A stretch of DNA of 5,717 nt from Anaerolineaceae bacterium (GTDB taxonomy: Bacteria > Chloroflexota > Anaerolineae > 4572-78), in assembly GCA_024762375.1 (NCBI GenBank), contig JANTHQ010000151.1:1-5717 (forward strand), in the 5' to 3' direction. The notes below the pieces were generated by a model that saw only the letters and a program-made list of their open reading frames with translations, ran no database searches and was not told where the DNA came from. A program made the position numbers and the translations under genes. Position 1 is the first letter of the stretch; each line of letters opens with the position of its first letter. Shown piece after piece: positions 1 to 5,027 of the stretch.

Positions 1-27
1 ATCGCCGATTGGGTGCTGCGTTGGTAA
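1..27 (+). CDS. Possible 3' end of an upstream gene (partial, unidentified)
   Basis: Frame 1 reads IADWVLRW and stops with TAA at 25-27, just where base composition turns AT-rich ahead of the csp promoter. That switch suggests a gene may end here. Frame 3 is also open, to a TAA at 45-47 (ending ALVKNYKTG), so the frame is uncertain. Eight codons are too few to identify a product, and the stretch could equally be noncoding. Confidence 0.25.
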   Translation: MADWVLRW

Positions 28-47
28 AAAATTATAAAACCGGATAA

Positions 48-76
48 TTGACAAAAACAAATTTATGGCGTATAGT
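48..76 (+). promoter_or_regulatory. Sigma70-type promoter of the cold shock gene
   Basis: A perfect -35 box TTGACA (48-53) is followed by a 17-bp spacer and the -10 box TATAGT (71-76, 5 of 6 to consensus). The start of transcription is expected near 82-84. The 24 bases upstream are A/T-rich and could act as an UP element. The resulting leader before the csp start codon would be about 130 nt, similar in scale to the long leaders known for cspA-type genes. Confidence 0.8.
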
Positions 77-115
77 GTTACTCGTAGGCTGAAGTAAGTA
101 TCTGTTTGGTTTCTG

Positions 116-152
116 AGCAATCACCAGATCTTCATTTGGTGGTTGCTTTTTT
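116..152 (+). terminator. Intrinsic terminator hairpin inside the csp leader (candidate attenuator)
   Basis: AGCAATCACCA (116-126) pairs with TGGTGGTTGCT (137-147). This gives an 11-bp stem with one G-T wobble and a 10-base loop, and the T-run spans 147-152. It lies after the promoter at 48-76 and before the ribosome binding site at 202-207, so it should stop a fraction of transcripts before csp. It could be a conditional attenuator, or the end of a roughly 70-nt small RNA. No strong second promoter was seen between it and csp, which favours attenuation. Confidence 0.6.
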
Positions 153-201
153 CTTCGGTGCGAACTTTATCCTGCATTTAACAATTTTTTTAAGTTTCAG
201 T

Positions 202-207
202 AAGGAG
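202..207 (+). promoter_or_regulatory. Ribosome binding site of csp
   Basis: AAGGAG lies 6 nt before the ATG at 214. It decides the start: the reading frame is open further upstream to a TTG at 106, but only this ATG has a good Shine-Dalgarno sequence and it gives the normal family length. Confidence 0.8.
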
Positions 208-213
208 AATTTC

Positions 214-423
214 ATGTCTGAACGAGTACAAGGTACGGTAAAATGGTTTAATGCCAGCAAAGGTTATGGGTTTATCGCCCGCGAAGGTGGGGATGATGTG
301 TTTGTGCATTATTCTGCCGTACAAGGTGATGGCTTCCGCACGTTAGAAGAAGGCCAACGCGTCGAATACGAAATCGAAAACGGCCCGAAAGGCTTGCAAG
401 CGACTAACGTCACAGCTATCTAA
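214..423 (+). CDS. csp: Cold shock protein, CspA family
   Basis: This 69-residue protein is a single cold shock domain, a five-stranded OB fold that binds single-stranded RNA and DNA in the cytoplasm and melts RNA secondary structure. The N-terminal GTVKWFN (residues 7-13) is the family signature. RNP1 is KGYGFI (16-21) and RNP2 is VFVHYS (29-34), with the nucleic-acid-stacking aromatics W11, F12, F20, F30 and H32 all present. Length and composition are typical. The start is set by AAGGAG at 202-207. The gene is monocistronic, with its own promoter, a long leader containing a terminator-like hairpin, and a strong terminator after the stop. The family includes cold-induced and constitutive members, and sequence alone does not say which this is. 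The long leader is compatible with post-transcriptional control. Confidence 0.96.
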   Translation: MSERVQGTVKWFNASKGYGFIAREGGDDVFVHYSAVQGDGFRTLEEGQRVEYEIENGPKGLQATNVTAI

Positions 424-441
424 CTGACATCGCAAACCACG

Positions 442-470
442 AACGCGGCGCAAATGCGCCGCGTTTTTTT
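442..470 (+). terminator. Intrinsic terminator of csp
   Basis: AACGCGGCGC (442-451) pairs perfectly with GCGCCGCGTT (456-465) around a 4-base loop, with a T-run at 464-470. It begins 18 nt after the csp stop. The opposite strand has no T-run after the same stem, so the signal works for csp only. The murE stop codon (469-471 on the other strand) overlaps the T-tract. Confidence 0.92.
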
Positions 471-2010
471 ATTTCCCCGTTGGCAGCGAGAGCAACGGCG
501 TCCCCCACAGTGCCGACCGCATCGCCTCGCGGTCATCCCACGGATACTCCGTCTCACCGAAACACATACTCTGTTCGTGCCCTTTGCCCAGCGCGATAAC
601 CACATCGCCGGGACGGGCAAGTTTTGTCGCCAAAAAGATGGCACGCCCCCGATCCGGTTCGCGGAAGAATGCCGGTTGCGACATGTCTGCCGCCTCTGCC
701 GGCGATTGCAGTTCGATTGCCCCGCGTGCCGCCATTGCCGACGCCATCGTTTCCAAAATTGCCGCCAGCGATTCGGTGCGCGGGTCTTCTGCCGTCAAAA
801 TGGTGATGTCCGCCAATTCGGCGGCAACTTCCGCCATCAATCGCCGTTTTTCCACATCCCGCAACCCTGCCGAACCGAACACCGCAATCACCCGCCCATC
901 GGTCAGCGCGCGCACCGTTTCCAGTGCCCGCCGCAGAGCATTCGGCGTGTGGGCAAAATCCACAATCGCCGTAAAATTTTGCCCTCCGTCAATTCGTTCC
1001 ATTCTGCCCGGCACGCCACCGAAAGATTCCAACGCCGCCAACGCCTGCACCGGGTCGATTTTCGTCCCTTCGACGGTGACCGCCAGCGCCGCCAGCACAT
1101 TGCTGATATTGAATTTGCCGACCAATGGCGTTTTGACCGGCAGCCATTTGCCGTGCAATTTTGCGTGAAACAGTGTCGCGTCCGGGCGAAGGATGATATC
1201 GGTTGCGCGCACATCTGCCGCGGGCGAAACACCGTAGCGCACGATTTTCGCGTTCGGTTGCACCCAATCGGGCAGGTAGGCTATGGACGCGTCATCGGCA
1301 TTCAACACCACACCGATTTTCGCCATGCTGAATAGTTTTGCTTTTGCCCGGCGATATGCGTCCAGCGAACCGTGCAAATCGAGATGCTCGTGGGTGATGT
1401 TGGTCACCACCGCCCAATCGAAATCCACCGCTGTGACGCGATGCTGCGCCAGCCCATGCGATGTGGTTTCCAGCACACAAATTTCGGTGCCGGCAGCCGC
1501 CATTTCTGCCAGATATCGCTGAATTTCGGGCGCATCGGGCGTGGTGGTGTGCAGCCCGGTTTCCAGCACGGTATCACCGATGACGGCGTTCACGGTCGAA
1601 ATCATGCCGATTTTTTTTCCGGCTCGGCGCAAAAGGTGGAAAATCAAATTGGTGGTGCTGGTTTTTCCGTCTGTGCCGGTCACACCGATGACGGTCATCT
1701 GCCGCGATGGATGATTGTGCCACGCCGCCGCGACGTGTGCCAACGCCTCACGTCCATCGGGCACACGGATGATGGGGACATCGGGCGGCACATCGGCGGA
1801 AAAATCGTGCTCGGCGATGATGGCGGCTGCGCCCCGCGCCAGCGCATCGGGGATGAAACGGTGTCCGTCCACCTGCACGCCGCGATACGCCACAAACAGA
1901 AAACCGGGCTGCACCCGGCGACTGTCGGCGGTAATGCCGGTGATGGTCGGGTCGGCGGGAAAAATATCAATTTGGTGGGGAAAATCTGTCAGCAGTTCAG
2001 ATAGTTTCAT
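469..2010 (-). CDS. murE: UDP-N-acetylmuramyl-tripeptide synthetase (MurE-type Mur ligase)
   Basis: This is a 513-residue cytoplasmic ligase, close to the usual MurE length. MurE enzymes add the third (diamino acid) residue to UDP-MurNAc-L-Ala-D-Glu using ATP, in peptidoglycan precursor synthesis. All three Mur domains are visible. The N-terminal UDP-binding domain includes ITADSRRVQPG (25-35). The central ATPase has the P-loop GVTGTDGKTST (109-119), TTTPDAPE (155-162), THEHLD (206-211), the lysine expected to be carbamylated (K223 in RAKAKLF) and GKFNISN (298-304). The C-terminal domain has GVPGRMERI (332-340), DFAHTPNAL (351-359), EDPRTES (408-414) and GKGHEQ (475-480). The usual DNPR specificity motif reads EDPR here, so the amino acid added (DAP, Lys or Orn) is uncertain. 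The gene follows a two-component system on the same strand after 77 nt. No Shine-Dalgarno sequence is evident before the ATG. Confidence 0.93.
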   Translation of the reverse strand: MKLSELLTDFPHQIDIFPADPTITGITADSRRVQPGFLFVAYRGVQVDGHRFIPDALARGAAAIIAEHDFSADVPPDVPIIRVPDGREALAHVAAAWHNHPSRQMTVIGVTGTDGKTSTTNLIFHLLRRAGKKIGMISTVNAVIGDTVLETGLHTTTPDAPEIQRYLAEMAAAGTEICVLETTSHGLAQHRVTAVDFDWAVVTNITHEHLDLHGSLDAYRRAKAKLFSMAKIGVVLNADDASIAYLPDWVQPNAKIVRYGVSPAADVRATDIILRPDATLFHAKLHGKWLPVKTPLVGKFNISNVLAALAVTVEGTKIDPVQALAALESFGGVPGRMERIDGGQNFTAIVDFAHTPNALRRALETVRALTDGRVIAVFGSAGLRDVEKRRLMAEVAAELADITILTAEDPRTESLAAILETMASAMAARGAIELQSPAEAADMSQPAFFREPDRGRAIFLATKLARPGDVVIALGKGHEQSMCFGETEYPWDDREAMRSALWGTPLLSLPTGK

Positions 2011-2050
2011 GGTAATGATTTTTGGTTCAGAATTTCAGGGATGCAGGGTT

Positions 2051-2089
2051 GCATTCAGCAAACAGCATTCAGTCTGATGGCTGAATGCT
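2051..2089 (-). repeat. Three copies of GCATTCAG forming alternative hairpins between the kinase gene and murE
   Basis: On the + strand GCATTCAG occurs at 2051-2058 and 2065-2072, and its complement CTGAATGC at 2081-2088. The arm at 2081-2089 can pair with 2064-2072 (9 bp, 8-base loop). Extended to GCATTCAGC on the mRNA (2088-2080), it can instead pair with 2051-2059 (9 bp, 20-base loop). The two structures exclude each other. The first arm overlaps the stop codon of the kinase. No T-run follows on the transcribed strand, so this is not a plain terminator. It may affect mRNA stability or murE expression, or be a remnant of a short interspersed repeat. Confidence 0.6.
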
Positions 2090-3491
2090 ATTCGCCGGCC
2101 GCTGATTGCTCTTTCAACAGTGGCAGGGTCAGCGTGAACGTGCTGCCCAATCCCGGTTCGCTTTCAGCGGTGAGTGTGCCGTGATGGGCTTCGGCAATCC
2201 ATTTGGCGATTGCCAGTCCCAACCCCGAACCCCGAACGCGCTGCCCCTTCACCCGATAGAAACGGTCAAAAATATGCGGCAGGTGTTCGGGCGAAATACC
2301 GGCGCCGGTATCCGCGACAGAAATTCGCACGTGGTCTTCGCCGCGATAAACCGAGAGGGTAACGCTGCCGCCGGTTGGGGTATGTTTGATGGCATTTTCC
2401 ATCAAATTGATGAGCAATTGTTTGAGACGGTCGGCATCGCCATACACCCGTGCCGGATCGGCGTGCCCCAGTTTCAATTCCACCCCGTTGCGCAGTGCGT
2501 GCGCTTGCTGAAAAACGTCCAGAATCACGCCATCCAAATCGAGTGGCTGCATTTTCAGCGTCATCCCGGCATCGGCTTGCGATAGCAGCAGTAAATCGCT
2601 GACCAGTCGGGCCATGCGATTGAGTGCGCTTTCGACGGCATTCAGTGCCTCTTCGCGGGTGGTGGGTGAATCGCCCATACGGCGCAGAATATCCACATTG
2701 CCGCGAATGATAGTCAGTGGGGTGCGCAATTCGTGCGATACATCGGCGCTGAGCCGTACCTGAGCTTGAAAAAAGTTGTCCAGGCGTTCCAGCATGTGGT
2801 TGATGGTGCGGCTGAGCCGAGCCAATTCATCATCTGTGGGTGGCACGGGCAGGCGTTGTTTCAGGTCTTCGGCGCTGACAATTTGATTGGCGGTTTCGGT
2901 GATGCGTTCGATGGGGCGCAGGCTGAGATAGACCAGCCATACGCCGCCCAGCATGGCCAACACCAGCGCGATGATTGTGCCACTAATCAGAAAGAGAAGC
3001 ACTCGCTGCAAAGTGGCTCGAATTTCGCCGATGGGATTGCCAATCTGCACCATGCCGAGCACCGTGTCGCTGGCCATTAACGGCGCGCTGTACAGTCGCA
3101 TTTCTACCGTGCCGACGGTAACGGTTTCAAACACCGGTTGCTTCGTTTTCAAGCCGTTCATCACCAATTCGTCAACGGGCAAATCTCGCCCCATTAAATT
3201 CGGAGAACGCCGCAACACCTTTCCGTCTTCATCAATAATTTGGATATAGATGGAACGTGTCGAAAACACATTCAATTCCGGCAATCGAATGTACCCGAAA
3301 CGCATCACATCGTACGGGGTGTTAAAAGCCTGAATGCCGAGTGAAACCTGCTGTGCCCGTTCCTGCAAAGAACGGTCAAGTTCGCTGGTGAGGCTATATT
3401 GTAAAACTGTGTAAAATGCCACGCTGAAAGCGATGAGAATCACTGCCAAAAGCGAGACATACCACAGCGTCAATCGCACGCGAATGGACAT
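2088..3491 (-). CDS. Membrane sensor histidine kinase (HAMP, HisKA, HATPase)
   Basis: This 467-residue kinase has a complete, apparently functional set of motifs. Transmembrane segment 1 spans about residues 9-31. An extracytoplasmic sensor region (about 32-162) has no recognisable ligand-binding motif. Transmembrane segment 2 spans about 163-189, and a HAMP linker follows (about 190-243). The H-box is SADVSHELRTPL with phospho-acceptor H253. The ATPase domain has the N-box ENAIKH (365-370), G1 DTGAGI (394-399), F-box FDRFYRV (408-414) and G2 GSGLGLAIAK (421-430). It should autophosphorylate H253 and pass the phosphate to the regulator encoded 27 nt upstream. The start has only a weak GGAAA about 7 nt before the ATG, suggesting translation following the regulator gene. 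The overall layout resembles MprB/BaeS-type kinases, but the stimulus cannot be read from sequence. murE downstream hints at an envelope signal. Confidence 0.95.
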   Translation of the reverse strand: MSIRVRLTLWYVSLLAVILIAFSVAFYTVLQYSLTSELDRSLQERAQQVSLGIQAFNTPYDVMRFGYIRLPELNVFSTRSIYIQIIDEDGKVLRRSPNLMGRDLPVDELVMNGLKTKQPVFETVTVGTVEMRLYSAPLMASDTVLGMVQIGNPIGEIRATLQRVLLFLISGTIIALVLAMLGGVWLVYLSLRPIERITETANQIVSAEDLKQRLPVPPTDDELARLSRTINHMLERLDNFFQAQVRLSADVSHELRTPLTIIRGNVDILRRMGDSPTTREEALNAVESALNRMARLVSDLLLLSQADAGMTLKMQPLDLDGVILDVFQQAHALRNGVELKLGHADPARVYGDADRLKQLLINLMENAIKHTPTGGSVTLSVYRGEDHVRISVADTGAGISPEHLPHIFDRFYRVKGQRVRGSGLGLAIAKWIAEAHHGTLTAESEPGLGSTFTLTLPLLKEQSAAGE

Positions 3492-3518
3492 AGATTTTTC
3501 CGGGAAATTTGCGGCGGG

Positions 3519-4199
3519 TTATGATTGCCGCAAAACGTATCCGACCCCCCGCACTGTTTCGATGAGACGCGGTTCGCCGTCTTGTTCTAATTTTGAACGC
3601 AAATATCGAATATACACTTCGATGATATTTGATTCGCCGCCAAAGTCGTAGCCCCAAATTTTGTCGAAAATCTGGTCGCGGGTGAGCACTTGGTTCGGAT
3701 GGCGCATGAACAATTCCAACAAATCATATTCTTTTGCGGTAAGGGTTACCACTCGTTCGCCGCGATAAGCCAGCCGCGCGGCCGGGTCGAGTTTCAGGTC
3801 GGCGAAAACAAGCGGCTCGTTGCCACTTTCGCCGCCGGCACGCCGCAACAATGCTCGGACATGCGCCAGCAGTTCATCGATATTGTACGGTTTGGTCATG
3901 TAGTCGTCCGCGCCGGAATCGAGGCCGCTGACCCGATCCGGGATGGCGTCTCTGGCTGTGAGCATCAAAATGGGCACATCAATTTTTGCATCGCGCAATT
4001 CTTTGGTCACAATCAACCCGTCAATATCCGGCAGGGTCAAGTCGAGCAAAACCAGCGCCGGGGGGTCATCGTAAATTCGTTTGAGCGCGGTTTCGCCATC
4101 AAACACGGTTTCGACTTCGTAGCCTTCATACACCAACCGGCGTTCCAAGAATTTGGCGATATCTTCTTCATCTTCCACGATTACAATTCGTTCTGGCAT
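3519..4199 (-). CDS. Response regulator, OmpR/PhoB family
   Basis: This is a 226-residue DNA-binding response regulator. The receiver domain (about 4-118) has the acidic pocket VEDEED (8-13), phospho-acceptor D53 in LLDLTLPD, T81 and K103 in the TKPY switch region. After a short linker, a winged-helix domain (about 128-224) carries LTAKEYDLLELF (153-164), the recognition region around NIIEVYIRYLRSKLE (191-205) and the C-terminal RGVGYVL hairpin. All catalytic residues are present. The ATG at 4199 has a good AAAGGGGA Shine-Dalgarno sequence. The frame is open further upstream, but that part merely translates the tRNA and promoter region, so it is excluded. It is the first gene of an apparent operon with the histidine kinase and murE, behind an extended -10 promoter. 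Its targets may include envelope genes and its own operon; that is inference. Confidence 0.96.
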   Translation of the reverse strand: MPERIVIVEDEEDIAKFLERRLVYEGYEVETVFDGETALKRIYDDPPALVLLDLTLPDIDGLIVTKELRDAKIDVPILMLTARDAIPDRVSGLDSGADDYMTKPYNIDELLAHVRALLRRAGGESGNEPLVFADLKLDPAARLAYRGERVVTLTAKEYDLLELFMRHPNQVLTRDQIFDKIWGYDFGGESNIIEVYIRYLRSKLEQDGEPRLIETVRGVGYVLRQS

Positions 4200-4213
4200 A
4201 CTATCCCCTTTCT

Positions 4214-4229
4214 GCCGCCCGATGGCGGC
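4214..4229 (-). promoter_or_regulatory. GC hairpin at the predicted 5' end of the two-component mRNA
   Basis: GCCGCC (4224-4229 on the transcribed strand) pairs with GGCGGC (4214-4219) around a 4-base loop. It lies between the predicted start of transcription (near 4229) and the Shine-Dalgarno sequence at about 4206-4212. A hairpin at the extreme 5' end can protect an mRNA from 5' decay. The same inverted repeat could also be a DNA operator. Confidence 0.5.
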
Positions 4230-4235
4230 ACGTAA

Positions 4236-4264
4236 ATTATAGCAGAGGCACGGCGTTTTTTCGA
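4236..4264 (-). promoter_or_regulatory. Extended -10 promoter of the response regulator/kinase/murE unit
   Basis: On the - strand, TGCTATAAT (4244-4236) is a perfect extended -10. A partial -35, TCGAAA (4264-4259, 4 of 6), lies 17 bp upstream. Transcription should start near 4229, about 30 nt before the ATG at 4199. It sits directly behind the tRNA terminator, which insulates it from upstream transcription. Confidence 0.75.
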
Positions 4265-4270
4265 ATTGGA

Positions 4271-4303
4271 TAAAAAAAGCACCTTCCTGTTTTGAAGGTG
4301 CTT
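4271..4303 (-). terminator. Intrinsic terminator of tRNA-Val (and probably of the FHA operon)
   Basis: On the - strand, AAGCACCTTC (4303-4294) pairs perfectly with GAAGGTGCTT (4286-4277) around a 7-base loop. A run of seven T follows (complement of A 4278-4272). The stem begins 3 nt after the tRNA discriminator base. Since no terminator follows the FHA gene, this is also the first stop for that upstream operon. Confidence 0.92.
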
Positions 4304-4306
4304 CTG

Positions 4307-4380
4307 TGGGCGATACTGGACTCGAACCAGTGGCCTCCACGATGTCAACGTGGCGCTCTAACCAACTGAGCTAACCGCCC
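4307..4380 (-). tRNA. tRNA-Val (anticodon GAC)
   Basis: This 74-nt cloverleaf carries valine and reads GTC/GTT codons. The acceptor stem GGGCGGT pairs with ATCGCCC (one G-T). The D arm is GCTC/GAGC. The anticodon stem CCACG/CGTGG encloses TTGACAT with anticodon GAC. The T arm ACTGG/CCAGT encloses TTCGAGT, and the discriminator base is A. CCA is not encoded, so it must be added by the CCA-adding enzyme. A near-consensus promoter starts about 42 bp upstream, and a terminator begins 3 nt downstream. Confidence 0.96.
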
Positions 4381-4393
4381 AACTGCGAGCAGA

Positions 4394-4422
4394 ATTATAC
4401 GTCCGGCGCGGTATTTTGGCAA
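4394..4422 (-). promoter_or_regulatory. Promoter of tRNA-Val
   Basis: On the - strand, TTGCCA (4422-4417, 5 of 6 to the -35 consensus) is separated by 17 bp from TATAAT (4399-4394). Transcription is expected to start near 4387, giving a 5' leader of only about 7 nt before the mature tRNA at 4380. Confidence 0.8.
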
Positions 4423-4440
4423 ATTGGGTTATATTTTGGC
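4412..4440 (-). repeat. Direct repeat of GCCAAAATA, 20 bp apart, across the tRNA -35 region
   Basis: GCCAAAATA occurs on the - strand at 4440-4432 and again at 4420-4412, exactly 20 bp apart, or about two helical turns. The second copy overlaps the -35 box TTGCCA of the tRNA promoter, and the first begins at the last base of the FHA stop codon. It could be a pair of protein-binding half sites or a small chance duplication. Confidence 0.4.
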
Positions 4441-5009
4441 TAGAAAATCAGGTTTAAATTTGAAAACCCGGGAATGCCCAAATTTATAAAATCGAGCAAG
4501 TCTAACCCCAATGCCGTTACGCCACCACAGGCACACACAAACACCAAACAACCAACACCAGCCCAAACCAATCGTTTGCCGCTGTTTTTCTTTTTCTTGA
4601 CAACCGGCACAGGCGCAGATACCGGCGCTGCGGACGGTGTGGCATCATACGGTGTGGGCACCGGTTTAATATCCGGTTCAAGTTCCAAGACCATAACGGT
4701 CTGCCCCACGCCGATTTTATCTCCGGCATTCAATTTTGTCGGCGCGGTGATTTGCACGCCGTTGACAAACGTTCCATTGGAACTGCCCAAATCGTGCACA
4801 ACGAATGCGTCATGCTGCCAGACAACTTCGCAATGGCGGCGCGAGGCCTCCGCGTCTTGCACGCGAATGTCGCACGCTTCTTCTCTGCCGAGCAAAATCT
4901 GGTTTTGCACAATTGGGAATGTGATGCCGATTTGCGGCCCCTGTTTCACCACAAATCGAGCTGCGGGTCTCCCGCCGGATACAATTGTTGCGTCATTTTG
5001 TGCTGCCAT
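4440..5009 (-). CDS. FHA-domain protein with a single C-terminal membrane segment
   Basis: This 189-residue protein has a forkhead-associated domain at about residues 17-110, a fold that binds phosphothreonine peptides. The conserved residues are present: G41 R42, S56-R57-R58-H59, D73-L74-G75-S76-S77-N78-G79-T80 and N83-G84. A Pro/Ala linker (about 115-137) leads to a basic patch KKKK-NSGKR (138-146) and one hydrophobic segment (about 147-169) with three cysteines, then about 20 residues. The positive patch predicts FHA inside the cell and a short tail outside. Two ATGs are adjacent. GGAGGG (5019-5014) is only 1 nt from the ATG at 5012, so the second, at 5009, has better spacing; the difference is one residue. 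The gene starts 18 nt after the surface-protein gene, indicating one operon. A Ser/Thr kinase partner is expected but not in this window. Confidence 0.9.
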   Translation of the reverse strand: MAAQNDATIVSGGRPAARFVVKQGPQIGITFPIVQNQILLGREEACDIRVQDAEASRRHCEVVWQHDAFVVHDLGSSNGTFVNGVQITAPTKLNAGDKIGVGQTVMVLELEPDIKPVPTPYDATPSAAPVSAPVPVVKKKKNSGKRLVWAGVGCLVFVCACGGVTALGLDLLDFINLGIPGFSNLNLIF

Positions 5010-5027
5010 CATACCCTCCGAAATTTG

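Noticed and set aside
30..60. Divergent promoter suggested by TATAAT on the - strand at 32-37
   Set aside because: No reasonable -35 lies at 16-18 bp spacing, and the region is simply A/T-rich upstream of the csp promoter.
106..213. N-terminal extension of the cold shock protein from a TTG at 106
   Set aside because: The extension has no ribosome binding site, overlaps the leader hairpin and is unlike the family. The ATG at 214 has AAGGAG and gives the standard 69-residue length.
454..1335. Long + strand open frame of 293 codons opposite murE
   Set aside because: The product is rich in Arg, His and Cys with no domain, as expected for a shadow of the murE codons. It also begins inside the csp terminator.
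2064..2089. Intrinsic terminator after the sensor kinase gene
   Set aside because: The 9-bp stem is not followed by a T-run on the transcribed strand, so it is recorded as a hairpin repeat rather than a terminator.
4200..4340. Longer response regulator starting at 4340 (begins MEATGSSPVSP)
   Set aside because: That peptide is the translation of the tRNA-Val gene, and the extension also crosses a terminator and the promoter. The ATG at 4199 has a good Shine-Dalgarno sequence and begins a normal receiver domain.
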